Notes: a model not told the origin generated them from the letters alone. Counted from the first letter of the stretch, positions 43,593 to 53,132 are shown. The stretch: 64,000 bases of DNA from Scytonema sp. UIC 10036 (GCF_009725235.1 NZ_WJFC01000032.1:23993-87992); one strand, 5' to 3'. Made by a program: numbers and translations.

Positions 43593-44759
43593 ATGCCAAC
43601 CTATACTGATTCTACCCTGTTTCATCTTTGGTTTCCCAACTTGTTTGGGTACAAGGGAGGTATTCAAGTATATACAAGTTTTTTCTTACACGCTCTGCAA
43701 AATCTTTACCCTCAAAGTCAGTATGATGTTTTCCTGAAGCACGATGTCCAAACTAAACCTGACATTTCCTGGTTACCTCAGACTCGGTTTCACTTTGCTG
43801 GAGCATGGTCAGTACAATTCCGCACAGCTCTGTTTGCGGCTCAAATTATCAATGGAGGTTTTCAACAACGCCCCAACCTGGTCATTGCAACACACTTAAA
43901 TTTTACCGTTGCTGCTTATTGGCTTAAACGTCTAACTGGCATACCTTACTGGACAGTCGCCCACGGAATAGAAGCTTGGAATATTAAAAACTCCGCTATA
44001 AAAACTGCTCTACATCATGCAGACCGCATTCTAGCTGTCAGTAACTACACTCGCGATCGCCTACTGGCAGAACAAAACCTGAAACCCAACAAAGTCTGTC
44101 TCTTACCCAATACATTTGATTCTAGTCACTTCCAACCTGCACCGAAACCCGCCTATTTATTAGCGCAACATAAACTTAAACCGGAACAACCAGTTATATT
44201 GACTGTTGCACGACTGGCAGAGGTTGAGCGGTACAAGGGATACGACCAAGTTCTAAAAGCCCTTCCTCAAATTCGTCATACTATTCCTGATGTTCACTAT
44301 ATCATTGTTGGCAAGGGAGATGATAGACCGAGAATAGAGCAGCTCATTACACAACTCGATTTACAAGATTGTGTCACTTTAGCTGGGTTTGTAGCAGATG
44401 AGCAGTTATGTGATTATTATAATCTCTGCGATGTTTTTGCCATGCCCAGTAAAAAGGAAGGGTTTGGCATCGTCTACTTAGAAGCATTAGCTTGTGGCAA
44501 ACCCGTATTAGCGGGCAACCAAGATGGGGCAACTGATGCTCTTTGTCATGGTGAGTTAGGTGCATTAATTAATCCTGATGATGTCGAAGCGATCGCTCTG
44601 ACGCTGATTCAAATTTTACAGGGTGCCTATCCAAATACTTTAATATACCAGCCGGAAGCTTTGCGCCAGAAGGTGATTGAACACTTTGGATTTGAGCGTT
44701 TCCAACAAACTCTTGCTACCTTAGTGGACAAGCATTTTCCGCCCACGATCGGGAGATAA
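43593..44759 (+). CDS. Glycosyltransferase family 4
   Basis: A 388-residue GT-B enzyme. LFHLWFPNLFGYKGGIQVYT gives the N-terminal glycine loop. VILTVARLAEVERYKGYDQV begins the donor domain, and KEGFGIVYLEALACGKPVLA holds the E-x7-E pair. The longer frame from 43482 overlaps the previous gene by 91 bases and adds non-family residues; the ATG at 43593 is preferred. The asparagine synthetase gene follows after 6 bases. Confidence 0.92.
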   Translation: MPTYTDSTLFHLWFPNLFGYKGGIQVYTSFFLHALQNLYPQSQYDVFLKHDVQTKPDISWLPQTRFHFAGAWSVQFRTALFAAQIINGGFQQRPNLVIATHLNFTVAAYWLKRLTGIPYWTVAHGIEAWNIKNSAIKTALHHADRILAVSNYTRDRLLAEQNLKPNKVCLLPNTFDSSHFQPAPKPAYLLAQHKLKPEQPVILTVARLAEVERYKGYDQVLKALPQIRHTIPDVHYIIVGKGDDRPRIEQLITQLDLQDCVTLAGFVADEQLCDYYNLCDVFAMPSKKEGFGIVYLEALACGKPVLAGNQDGATDALCHGELGALINPDDVEAIALTLIQILQGAYPNTLIYQPEALRQKVIEHFGFERFQQTLATLVDKHFPPTIGR

Positions 44760-44765
44760 TTTATT

Positions 44766-46613
44766 ATGTGCGGCATAGCGGGGATTCTCACACTTAATCA
44801 ATATCAAGATGCCTTAGAAACAATAATTCGACGGATGCAGACTGCGATACGACATCGCGGTCCTGATGATTCAGGCATTTATATTTCCACTGACAAACAA
44901 GCAGTTCTTGCCCATACCCGTCTCTCCATTCTCGACCTCAGCCCAGCTGGACATCAGCCCATGTCCACATCTGACGGAAGATACTGGATTACCTTTAACG
45001 GTGAGATTTATAACTATCAACAACTGCGACAAAGTCTCATCTTTCAAGGGGAGCGGTTCTATTCGCAAACAGACACAGAAGTCATCCTTAAACTTTACCA
45101 AAGAATGGGTCATAACTGTGTGGAGCATTTACGAGGGATGTTTGCCTTTGCGATCTGGGATAATTTAGAGAAAACTTGTTTTTTAGCTCGCGATCCTTTG
45201 GGAATCAAGCCCTTGTATTACTGGCAATCTGGTTCAACTCTAGTCTTTGCCTCAGAACTTCGAGCCATTCTTGCCTCTGGTTTACCAGCCGTAAACATGA
45301 GCGAGTTAGGGTTATATGGCTATTTAATAACTGGTTCAGTGCCAGAACCATACACTCTGGTAGAAGATATTTACTGTTTAAATGCAGGGCATTGGCTCTA
45401 TTGGCAGCCCGATCGGGTGACAATAGAGCAATACTGGCAAATTAACTTTGCTTCTGCATCAATTTCTCCACAACAAGCAAAAGAAACAGTTCGTGTTGCC
45501 TTGGTTGATTCAATCAAACACCACTTTATTAGTGATGTGCCTGTAGGAATTTTTCTTAGTGGTGGTATCGACTCAACAACCATTCTCGCCTTGGCAAAAA
45601 AAATCCAGAACGAACAGTTATCTACTTACTCTATAGCTTTTGAAGAACAAGAGTGGAATGAAGGAGAAATTGCCAAGCAAATTGCTAAGGAGTTCGGTGC
45701 AAAACATACAGAATATAAAGTGACAGCATCAGCTGCTAAAGAGCTATTACCTAAATTCTTAGAAGCAATTGACCAACCTAGTATTGATGGCTTTAATACT
45801 TTTTGTGTATCAAAAGTTGCTCGTGAAATGGGTACTAAAGTTGTACTATCTGGATTAGGTGGAGACGAACTATTTGGTGGATACCAGTCCTTCAAAAAAA
45901 TTCCACAAATGCTGGCATGGGGTAAGCCGTTACAAGCAATTCCTCTCGTTGCTACTAGCGCAGGTATGGCATTGGCACATTGGGGTACATCACCAAAAAT
46001 GAAGCGCCTAGGTGATTTCCTACAGCAAACTCCCAGTTTATCTGCGGCTTATTGCAGTTTTCGAGGAATTTTCTCTCATACAGAAGCTTGTGCAATTGCT
46101 CATCAATATATTAGATCCCCCCTAGCCCCCCTTAAAAAGGGGGGTTGGGAAGTAGGTTCTTTTAATAAGTGGGGTTGGGACGCAGGTTCTCTTAATAAAG
46201 GGGATTGGAGGGATGGCTTCACCTTAGAAGATGAAGTGAGTTTTTTAGAATTGAGTTGCTATATGCGTAATCAGTTATTGCGAGATAGCGATGTCATGAG
46301 CATGACGTGGGGACTAGAATTACGTGTCCCTTTGGTCGATCGCAGTTTACTTGAAGCAGTTGCGCCAATTCCCAGCAGTATGCGTTTAGCCTTTGGAAAA
46401 AAATTATTGATTGCAGCCGTCCCTGAGTTACCAGATTGGGTTGTCAATCGTTCTAAACGAGGCTTTTTCTTTCCCTATAAGCAATGGATGGCGAGTGAAT
46501 GGCGTGATTACTTCAGTCATATTAACGCTCCGAGTCATATACCTCTCAAACCTTGGTATCGTCGCTGGAGTCTGGCAGTTCTTAAATATTGGTGGGAGCG
46601 GATAACAAAATGA
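44766..46613 (+). CDS. asnB: Asparagine synthetase (glutamine-hydrolysing) with an in-frame repeat insertion
   Basis: A 615-residue amidotransferase. Cys2 of MCGIAGIL is the glutaminase nucleophile. FLSGGIDSTT near 260-270 is the ATP pyrophosphatase loop, and SGLGGDELFGGY follows. In glycan islands such enzymes often amidate uronic acids or make other amides rather than free asparagine. Residues about 449-483 are foreign. They read SPLAPLKKGGWEVGSFNKWG and then WDAGSLNKGDWRDGF, encoded by a CCCCCC/GGGGGG palindrome plus 30-bp tandem units. They fall in the synthetase domain between YIR and FTLEDEVSF; activity may still be kept, since the frame is open. The stop overlaps the next start (ATGA). 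Confidence 0.92.
   Translation: MCGIAGILTLNQYQDALETIIRRMQTAIRHRGPDDSGIYISTDKQAVLAHTRLSILDLSPAGHQPMSTSDGRYWITFNGEIYNYQQLRQSLIFQGERFYSQTDTEVILKLYQRMGHNCVEHLRGMFAFAIWDNLEKTCFLARDPLGIKPLYYWQSGSTLVFASELRAILASGLPAVNMSELGLYGYLITGSVPEPYTLVEDIYCLNAGHWLYWQPDRVTIEQYWQINFASASISPQQAKETVRVALVDSIKHHFISDVPVGIFLSGGIDSTTILALAKKIQNEQLSTYSIAFEEQEWNEGEIAKQIAKEFGAKHTEYKVTASAAKELLPKFLEAIDQPSIDGFNTFCVSKVAREMGTKVVLSGLGGDELFGGYQSFKKIPQMLAWGKPLQAIPLVATSAGMALAHWGTSPKMKRLGDFLQQTPSLSAAYCSFRGIFSHTEACAIAHQYIRSPLAPLKKGGWEVGSFNKWGWDAGSLNKGDWRDGFTLEDEVSFLELSCYMRNQLLRDSDVMSMTWGLELRVPLVDRSLLEAVAPIPSSMRLAFGKKLLIAAVPELPDWVVNRSKRGFFFPYKQWMASEWRDYFSHINAPSHIPLKPWYRRWSLAVLKYWWERITK
46113..46220 (+). repeat. Palindrome plus 30-bp tandem repeats inside asnB
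   Basis: GATCCCCCCTAGCCCCCCTT is followed by AAAAAGGGGGG, a near-perfect palindrome. Then two 30-bp units start GGGGTTGGGAAGTAGGTTCT and GGGGTTGGGACGCAGGTTCT, and a shortened third starts GGGGATTGGA. The whole is in frame. The palindrome type also occurs at 15960-15990 and 63285-63362. Confidence 0.85.
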
Positions 46614-47803
46614 AAGTCCTTCATGTGATTCCATCTGTTGCTCCAGTCCGAGGTGGTCCAAGCCGTGCTGTAATAGAAATGGTTCAAGCACTACGAAATG
46701 GTGGCATTGATGCAGAAATTGCCACTACAGATGATAATGGACCCAATTTGCTAGATGTGCCTCTTAAGCAACGCACTGACTATCAAGGAGTACCAGTCTG
46801 GTTTTTTCCCCGCTTTTCCCCTAACTACCACGCCCTAAGCGAGTTTGCTTTCTCTAGCCAGTTAACTGCTTGGCTGTGGCAAAAGATTCACCAGTATGAC
46901 CTGCTACACGTCCATGCTATCTTTTCCTATCCTTCCACAGCAGCAATGGCGATCGCCCGCCAAAAGCAAGTTCCTTATATAGTTCGCCCCTTGGGACAAT
47001 TATGCCAATGGTCTCTTCAGCAGAGTGCTCGTAAAAAACAAATCTATCTCAAACTTATAGAAAAAGCTAATCTTAATCACAGCCAAGCACTTCACCTCAC
47101 CTCTGAACAAGAACAGCAAGAAGTTTCCCGGTTAAATTTAAATACACCTAACTTTATCTTACCCCACGGTCTGTTTATCCCGGACACAATCAATACTGCT
47201 CGCCAGCGTTTGCGTCAGCACCTTAATGTTCCAGCAGATGAACCGATCATCTTATTTTTGTCTCGCCTGCATCCTAAAAAAGGTCTAGATTACCTAATTT
47301 CAGCTTTAGGGAAACTCACTAACCACCGCTTTACCTTTGTCATAGCAGGTAGTGGCTCGCCAGAATACGAAAGGGAGGTAAAATCACTGATTATCTCCCA
47401 CGGCATTCTCAATCATACGTATATTACCGGATTTGTTGAAGGAGAGATCAAAGATACATTGATGCAGGGAGCAGACTTATTTGCTCTCACGTCCCATTCG
47501 GAAAACTTTGGCATAGCTGTTCTAGAAGCCCTCGCTGTCGGTCTTCCTGTGCTTGTGACTCCTGGTGTTGCTTTAGCTGACTTAGTAGCAGAGCAACACC
47601 TAGGATATGTGGCAAAACTTGATGTACCTGCAATTGTATCTCTTTTACAACAGGCTTTAGAACATCCTCAAGAAGCAAAGAGTATGGGCGAGCGTGCTCG
47701 TCAACTGATTCTTGAACACTATACCTGGGACAAAGTAGCTAGCCAGTTGATCGACATTTACACCGAAATTACCAACACAAAACCAGTCCTTCAAGTGCAA
47801 TAG
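46610..47803 (+). CDS. Glycosyltransferase family 4
   Basis: A 397-residue GT-B enzyme. VLHVIPSVAPVRGGPSRAVI gives the glycine loop of the acceptor domain. IILFLSRLHPKKGLDYLISA begins the donor domain, and HSENFGIAVLEALAVGLPVL has the E-x7-E pair. The ATG overlaps the asnB stop (ATGA), so the two are translationally coupled. A longer start inside asnB adds MVGADNK without support. Confidence 0.93.
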   Translation: MKVLHVIPSVAPVRGGPSRAVIEMVQALRNGGIDAEIATTDDNGPNLLDVPLKQRTDYQGVPVWFFPRFSPNYHALSEFAFSSQLTAWLWQKIHQYDLLHVHAIFSYPSTAAMAIARQKQVPYIVRPLGQLCQWSLQQSARKKQIYLKLIEKANLNHSQALHLTSEQEQQEVSRLNLNTPNFILPHGLFIPDTINTARQRLRQHLNVPADEPIILFLSRLHPKKGLDYLISALGKLTNHRFTFVIAGSGSPEYEREVKSLIISHGILNHTYITGFVEGEIKDTLMQGADLFALTSHSENFGIAVLEALAVGLPVLVTPGVALADLVAEQHLGYVAKLDVPAIVSLLQQALEHPQEAKSMGERARQLILEHYTWDKVASQLIDIYTEITNTKPVLQVQ

Positions 47804-47817
47804 GTAAAATTTTATTT

Positions 47818-48465
47818 ATGGCAACCGAAATAATATCAAAGTCAGCATATGAGTATCAATACCAAGATAGTGCTCTGACACATACTGATTCATACTTAAG
47901 AGTTCCACTACTCTCAATACTGTCTGATAAAGCAAAACCTGGAGCAAGGATTTTAGATTTAGGATGCGGCAATGGAAGTTTGAGTCATATTCTTGCTCAA
48001 CACGGCTATGATGTTGTTGGTATGGAAGACTCTGCATCAGGCATAACAATTGCTCGTCAAAACTTTCCAGATTGTCAGTTCATCCAAGCTAGCATCTACG
48101 ATTCACCTAAGGCAGAACTTTTAAATGCTTTTGATATTGTCATTGCAGTTGAGGTTATTGAGCATTTATTATATCCCAGAGAATTGGTCAAATTGGCCCA
48201 AAAATGTCTTAAACCAGGAGGGCATTTGATTATTACTACACCCTATCATGGCTATTTGAAAAATCTTATTGTTGCTTTATTAGGTAAAATGGATAGTCAC
48301 TTTTCTCCTCTCTGGGATGGAGGTCATATAAAATTTTTCTCAGTGAAATCTCTAACTCATCTGTTAGAAACAGAGGATTGTATAGATATTAGTTTCCAAT
48401 TTGCTGGAAGATTTCCTTATCTTTGGAAATCTATGTTATGTTCGGCATTTGTGGCTGAAAAATAA
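47818..48465 (+). CDS. SAM-dependent methyltransferase, UbiG-like fold
   Basis: A 215-residue class I methyltransferase. RILDLGCGNGSLSHILAQHG (44-63) is the SAM site, GMEDSASGITIARQNF follows, and FDIVIAVEVIEHLLYPREL is motif II. LIITTPYHGYLKNLIVALLG is the usual late motif. The tail IKFFSVKSLTHLLETEDCID resembles UbiG-like enzymes that act on quinone or sugar hydroxyls. Placed 14 bases behind a transferase, it probably methylates a glycan component. Confidence 0.9.
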   Translation: MATEIISKSAYEYQYQDSALTHTDSYLRVPLLSILSDKAKPGARILDLGCGNGSLSHILAQHGYDVVGMEDSASGITIARQNFPDCQFIQASIYDSPKAELLNAFDIVIAVEVIEHLLYPRELVKLAQKCLKPGGHLIITTPYHGYLKNLIVALLGKMDSHFSPLWDGGHIKFFSVKSLTHLLETEDCIDISFQFAGRFPYLWKSMLCSAFVAEK

Positions 48466-48489
48466 TTTCATTTCTTACATAAAATTACT

Positions 48490-49266
48490 ATGTTAAAAGA
48501 AATTACACCGCTTTTAATTACGTATAACGAAGCACCTAATATTAATCGTAGCCTTCAAAGGCTTACTTGGGCAGAGAGGATTGTTGTTATTGACAGCTAC
48601 AGCAACGATGAAACTCTAGAAATTCTCAAATCTTATCCTCAAGTAGAATTCTTTCAAAGAAAATTTGACTCCTTTGCCAATCAATGTAATTACGGGTTAT
48701 CTGAGATTGAATCTTCGTGGGTACTTTCTTTAGACGCAGATTACATCCTCACTAATGAATTTATAACTGAAATCAAAGCCCTAGCAGAAAATTCTGAAGT
48801 TGATGGCTACACCGTTAGATTTAAGTATTGTGTCTTTGGCGAACCTCTACAAGGTACTTTACTCCCACCACGTCAAGTTCTTTTCAAACGAGACAAAGCA
48901 GTCTATAAAGATGATGGTCATGCCCATCAAGTTATCGTCAAGGGAACTTCCAAGCAGCTTTCTTCCTACATATACCACGACGATCGCAAACCCCTTAGTC
49001 GCTGGTTACAGGCGCAAGACCGTTATATGGTGATTGAAGCTCAGAAGCTAACAGAGACGCCAGCTTCTGAACTCAACTTAGGCGATCGCATTCGCAAGCA
49101 AAAAATCCTAGCACCCTTGATCGTACTCTTCTATTGTCTTTTCCTGAAAAGAGGTATTCTTGATGGATGGCATGGTTGGTACTATGCATTTCAGAGAGTT
49201 TTGGCAGAAATTTTACTGTCTATTCGCTTGATCGAATTGGAAAAAAGACAAAAGCAAAATCTTTAG
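48490..49266 (+). CDS. Glycosyltransferase family 2, WaaE/KdtX-like
   Basis: A 258-residue GT-A enzyme. TPLLITYNEAPNINRSLQRL opens the fold, DSYSNDET gives the second motif, and SLDADYILTNE holds the metal site (82-84). The helical end APLIVLFYCLFLKRGILDGW lies beside the membrane, as in WaaE-type enzymes that add a branching glucose to LPS core or to a capsule. Start chosen at the ATG 24 bases after the previous stop. Confidence 0.9.
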   Translation: MLKEITPLLITYNEAPNINRSLQRLTWAERIVVIDSYSNDETLEILKSYPQVEFFQRKFDSFANQCNYGLSEIESSWVLSLDADYILTNEFITEIKALAENSEVDGYTVRFKYCVFGEPLQGTLLPPRQVLFKRDKAVYKDDGHAHQVIVKGTSKQLSSYIYHDDRKPLSRWLQAQDRYMVIEAQKLTETPASELNLGDRIRKQKILAPLIVLFYCLFLKRGILDGWHGWYYAFQRVLAEILLSIRLIELEKRQKQNL

Positions 49267-49281
49267 AAATTACTTAATATT

Positions 49282-50166
49282 ATGCAAAATTTATTTGCTC
49301 AGCAAACAATTCAATATATTTGGTCACATCCTAATTGTCAACAGCAAAAAATTAAATCAATTTTTAGATTTATAGGTTGGCAGTTCTATAAAAGATTATT
49401 TCATAAATCTATTGATATTCAAATTATTCCTCAAGTAAAAATTCGTTGTTATCCTGACAGTTATTCTGCTGGTGCCGTTCTTTATTGCGGTCTCTATGAC
49501 TACGATGAAATGAATTTTTTACTGAGATATCTAAGAGATGAAGATTCTTTTCTTGACGTTGGTGCTAACGTTGGTGTGTACACTCTTCTAGCAGCATCTA
49601 AAATTAAATCTGGGTTAATTTATAGCTTTGAAGCATTGCCTAAAAACTATGCACGCTTAAGAGAAAATATCCAACTTAACCAATTTAAGCAGGTTAAACC
49701 CCACTCTATAGCTATCTCTAACTCTCCTGGAAGTACTGCCTTCAATCTTGCTGAAGGGGATTCAATGCCATTTATCACCTCAACAATAACAAATAATACA
49801 ATTACAATTCAAACCGATACGCTTGATAATTTACTGAGAGAAGAGTGTCTAACTAATCTCACCTTAGCCAAGATTGATATTGAAGGGGCTGAAATGTTAG
49901 CCTTCAAAGGTGCGACTTCTTTATTAAAGCAACAACGTCCTTATGTTTGGATTGTGGAGATTAATGATACGGTAAATCATTTTGGATATCAAAAGCAAAA
50001 TGTAGTAGATCTTCTACAAGATTATGGGTATGGTTTATACAATTATAATGCTGTCACTAACCAGATTACTTCGATGACACTTAAGCAAAAGCAACGTGAC
50101 AATGTTCTAGCGATCGCCAACTCTGCTCTAGATTTTGTACGTTCTAGATTAAGTGAAGGAGTATAG
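49282..50166 (+). CDS. FkbM-family methyltransferase
   Basis: A 294-residue SAM-dependent methyltransferase, second FkbM of the island. DVGANVGVYTLLAA (92-105) is the SAM loop; TLAKIDIEGAEMLAFKGATS (about 195-214) is the FkbM hallmark. N-terminal 60 residues (AQQTIQYIWSHPNC...) precede the fold and have no motif. The 3' end overlaps the next frame by 14 bases. The likely substrate is a sugar hydroxyl of the same polymer. Confidence 0.9.
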   Translation: MQNLFAQQTIQYIWSHPNCQQQKIKSIFRFIGWQFYKRLFHKSIDIQIIPQVKIRCYPDSYSAGAVLYCGLYDYDEMNFLLRYLRDEDSFLDVGANVGVYTLLAASKIKSGLIYSFEALPKNYARLRENIQLNQFKQVKPHSIAISNSPGSTAFNLAEGDSMPFITSTITNNTITIQTDTLDNLLREECLTNLTLAKIDIEGAEMLAFKGATSLLKQQRPYVWIVEINDTVNHFGYQKQNVVDLLQDYGYGLYNYNAVTNQITSMTLKQKQRDNVLAIANSALDFVRSRLSEGV

Positions 50167-50782
50167 TAAATTAGTGAATTTCTACGTGAGACAATTACGT
50201 CGCCAAATGAAAAAATATTCAATTTTTGCGATGTTAGGTCTAATCCTTATCCTCTTGAGTATAATTCCTGTACGATTAGCGATCGCCTCCTACCAAGCCC
50301 CTTTTCCACAAGGAATTCTTACTCTTGGTGGTGGTGCAGACAGAGAACAATTTACTGCTCAATTTGCCCAACACTTTCCCGATCTAGACATCTGGGTTTC
50401 TTCTGGTACAACCCCAGATCAAGCCTACGCCATCTTTCAAAGAGCAGATATTCCAGATTCCCGCCTTCACCTCGATTACCGTGCTGTTGACACTGTGACC
50501 AACTTCACCTCTCTTGTACCCGATTTCAAACAACGTCATATTCAGCACCTCTACGTAATTACCTCTAAGTTCCATATGCCAAGGGCAAAAGTCATCGCTA
50601 CCCTCATTCTTGGCAGTCAAGGCATTACATTCACCCCCTTATCCGTTCCCTCTAAAGAACCCAAAGAATCACTTCCCCATATCCTTCGTGACAGTGCGCG
50701 ATCGCTCCTTTGGATTGTTACAGGTCGTACTGGAGCCAGTCTAAATCCTCGTCTTGCTCGCTCATCATATGCATCTAAATAA
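50153..50782 (+). CDS. YdcF/DUF218 (SanA/ElyC-like) envelope protein
   Basis: A 209-residue protein with one N-terminal transmembrane helix (IFAMLGLILILLSIIPVRLA). The DUF218 fold follows: GILTLGGGADREQF, DTVTNFTSLVPDF and YVITSKFHMPRAKVI. DUF218 members such as ElyC and SanA act in the envelope at the level of undecaprenyl carriers or polysaccharide synthesis, but the chemistry is unsettled. It overlaps the FkbM gene by 14 bases and the next gene by about the same, so all three are coupled. GTG at 50153 is used here; ATG at 50207 (MKKYSIF) is an alternative. Confidence 0.85.
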   Translation: MKEYSKLVNFYVRQLRRQMKKYSIFAMLGLILILLSIIPVRLAIASYQAPFPQGILTLGGGADREQFTAQFAQHFPDLDIWVSSGTTPDQAYAIFQRADIPDSRLHLDYRAVDTVTNFTSLVPDFKQRHIQHLYVITSKFHMPRAKVIATLILGSQGITFTPLSVPSKEPKESLPHILRDSARSLLWIVTGRTGASLNPRLARSSYASK

Positions 50783-51353
50783 TTACACCTTAAGTACTTA
50801 TACTTCTGGTGCTCCCTTTTGGAAACAAATACTGTGGTACTTCCTCGGAGCACCTGTGGTACAAAGCCATTGGCTTCCGATGTCATATTTAAAAGTGTGG
50901 ATTCTCCGCTTATTTGGTGCAACAATCGGTCAAAGAGTCCGCATAAAACCCGGAGTTCGGGTAAAGTTTCCTTGGCGGTTAACCGTAGGCGACTATGTTT
51001 GGATTGGTGAAGATGCTTGGCTCGATAATCTTGCGCCGATTACCATTGAAAGTCATGTATGTTTATCTCAAGGCATTTACCTATGTACTGGAAATCATGA
51101 CTGGAACCACCCTGATTTCAAACTCATTCCTGCACCAATCCATATAGAAGAAAGTAGTTGGATTGCAGCTAAAGCAGTCATTGGTCCTGGCGTCACAGTA
51201 GGACGGGGAGCAGTGCTGACATTAGGTGGAGTAACCGGGCATTCTTTAGAACCAATGACAATATATGCAGGAAATCCAGCCCAACCTCTTAAGAAGAGGG
51301 GGATAAGGAGACAAGGGGAGGGATTTTTATCCGCAGTGCTGAATGAAAGTTGA
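50769..51353 (+). CDS. WcaF-like hexapeptide acetyltransferase
   Basis: A 194-residue left-handed beta-helix transferase. TIGQRVRIKPGVRVKFPWRL and VGDYVWIGEDAWLDNLAPIT are repeat turns; LCTGNHDWNHPDFKLIPAPI carries the catalytic-type His, as in WcaF of colanic acid. TIYAGNPAQPLKKRG is the end. It acetylates sugar hydroxyls from acetyl-CoA in the cytoplasm. The start at 50769 (MHLNNYT) is preferred over the ATG 15 bases before. It is the last plus-strand gene of the island. The C-terminal tail (RRQGEGFLSAVLNES) resembles translated intergenic repeat. Confidence 0.9.
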   Translation: MHLNNYTLSTYTSGAPFWKQILWYFLGAPVVQSHWLPMSYLKVWILRLFGATIGQRVRIKPGVRVKFPWRLTVGDYVWIGEDAWLDNLAPITIESHVCLSQGIYLCTGNHDWNHPDFKLIPAPIHIEESSWIAAKAVIGPGVTVGRGAVLTLGGVTGHSLEPMTIYAGNPAQPLKKRGIRRQGEGFLSAVLNES

Positions 51354-51391
51354 TTAATAAGAAATTTGCGCTTACCCTTCCCCTAGTCTTC

Positions 51392-52480
51392 CTAGACTCT
51401 ACCGTTGCTTGCAATCACCGACTTGCGGAATTGCCCTACACTTTTAGCAAACTTATCGGCTATAAGTTGACGATACACTGCTTCGTAACCATCCGTCATT
51501 GCTTGATAACTAAAACGGTTAAAGACATATTCCCGACAAGTTGCACGGTCTAATTCAGCAACCTTGTCAACAGCCGCTACACATTCCTCAACACTGTTGC
51601 AGAGGAACCCTGTCTTTCCGTGGGCAATAACCTCTTTTGTCGATCCCAATTTCATAGCAATTACTGGAGTCCCAGATGCCATTGATTCAATCATCACTAA
51701 TCCAAAAGGTTCTCGCCAAGTGATGGGGAACAAAGTTGCGACTGCACCACCCATCAATACATTCTTTTGCTCGTGGTTAGCTTCACCCAGGTACTGAATT
51801 TGCTTGCCGTCGATCAGAGGTTTAATTTCCTTTTCGTAATACTCTACATCAACGACATCTACTTTACCTGCCATCTTCAAGCGCCAACCTGTTCTCTTGG
51901 CTATCTCTATGGCGTGATGCGGTCCCTTTTCAGGAGATATGCGACCTAAGAAAGCTAAGTAAGGTTCTTCATGAGGTTGAGGATAGAACTTATAGCTGCT
52001 GACATCTATACCGTTGTACACCGTTGCAGCATAGTTCAACCCCAATCTTGCTTCCCTCTGTGCATTAGAAATACTAACGTATGGTTGCTTTCTCCCATAC
52101 TTGTACATCTTTTCATTATCAGGGGTAAAAATACCGTGCAATGTATGAACAGTAGGTGTTTTCACCAGATTGGCATAGGGTATGACACCATAACCCATAT
52201 GAGAGTGAATAACATCAAATTCTTCCGCCATTTCATACACCTGGCTGAGTTGCAACGTCTCATAGACGTTATACTCCTTCACGCTCTTATCAAGTCTAAG
52301 AGCTTGGGGATGAACTGACACCAGCTTTGCCAAACTGATAGAGTCTCCCGATGCAAAAAGGGTTACTTCGTGTCCGCGACGGACTAATTCATCAGTCAGT
52401 AACCCCACTACTAACTCTACGCCACCATAAGCTGGGGGCGGTACTCTCTCCCATAATGGAGCAACCTGAGCAATCCGCAC
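51392..52480 (-). CDS. Glycosyltransferase family 4
   Basis: A 362-residue GT-B enzyme convergent with the island. MRIAQVAPLWERVPPPAYGG is the acceptor-domain start often found in this cyanobacterial subgroup. LAFLGRISPEKGPHHAIEIA begins the donor domain. TWREPFGLVMIESMASGTPV carries the E-x7-E pair, GSTKEVIAHGKTGFL follows. As it is on the opposite strand with 38 bases between the stops, it is not part of the main operon. It may serve a different glycan or trehalose/sucrose-type chemistry; no donor can be read. Confidence 0.9.
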   Translation of the reverse strand: MRIAQVAPLWERVPPPAYGGVELVVGLLTDELVRRGHEVTLFASGDSISLAKLVSVHPQALRLDKSVKEYNVYETLQLSQVYEMAEEFDVIHSHMGYGVIPYANLVKTPTVHTLHGIFTPDNEKMYKYGRKQPYVSISNAQREARLGLNYAATVYNGIDVSSYKFYPQPHEEPYLAFLGRISPEKGPHHAIEIAKRTGWRLKMAGKVDVVDVEYYEKEIKPLIDGKQIQYLGEANHEQKNVLMGGAVATLFPITWREPFGLVMIESMASGTPVIAMKLGSTKEVIAHGKTGFLCNSVEECVAAVDKVAELDRATCREYVFNRFSYQAMTDGYEAVYRQLIADKFAKSVGQFRKSVIASNGRV

Positions 52481-52992
52481 AAATAACCTCCTAAAAAGTT
52501 AATTTATAAAAGTGCAGACCTTCTTACTAATGCATCATTTGAAGCTACCCTGTCTGCATGAGAGCTTAGTGAAAAGAAAAAATTTAGTAAGAATCATATA
52601 CAAACTGTATAGGGTTATCTCGATATTATCTGTCTATCCTAGGTAGGGAAATCATTCTCTATCCAACCAAGTGGAAAGTTTTTATTTATTAATAATAATA
52701 CTATATTTATTACTTCTATAGACCGTTACCAAAACAATCAAAATCTGTAGAAATTTAATTTATCTTTCTAAAAGAATATTACTTTAGTTATAGAAAAGCC
52801 CATTTTGGATTCTAATACCCGACCTTGTCTATCTCCTAAAATGCAGAGAAATATCACGATTAACTTCATTAAGATATTTAAAGCCTTATAACCCTGTAAC
52901 AGATTGCTAATGTTGCTACAATAATAGCGTATCTAAAGGAAATTTAGTTGAATTAATCAAACTAATAACAATCTATTTTCAAACATCAGCTT

Positions 52993-53070
52993 ATGAACAG
53001 AACATATTTGTGGTTAGGGCTTTTTCTAGGGCTTGTTGGTTATTGGCTTTTGGTAAATATCATGATGTGA
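52993..53070 (+). CDS. Candidate 25-residue single-helix membrane peptide
   Basis: The frame MNRTYLWLGLFLGLVGYWLL plus VNIMM is entirely one hydrophobic helix with a basic N-terminal Arg. Size and character resemble small photosynthetic or regulatory membrane peptides, but I match it to none. There is no clear ribosome binding site. Treat it as a candidate only. Confidence 0.35.
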   Translation: MNRTYLWLGLFLGLVGYWLLVNIMM

Positions 53071-53110
53071 CGTTAAAAACTTAGTTTTTTGGAAACAGGG
53101 GGATAAGGGA

Positions 53111-53132
53111 ACATGGGGACATATCCCCATGT
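53111..53132 (-). terminator. Hairpin behind the Wzc-like gene
   Basis: ACATGGGGA, loop CATA, TCCCCATGT, a perfect 9-bp stem just 3 bases beyond the minus-strand stop codon. No T-run. Confidence 0.55.

Noticed and set aside
46141..46220. Regular 30-bp units in asnB considered as a CRISPR array
   Set aside because: The units are directly adjacent without spacers and are in frame within a gene.
50617..50925. 102-codon minus-strand frame
   Set aside because: It is antisense to two well-supported genes (DUF218 and the acetyltransferase).
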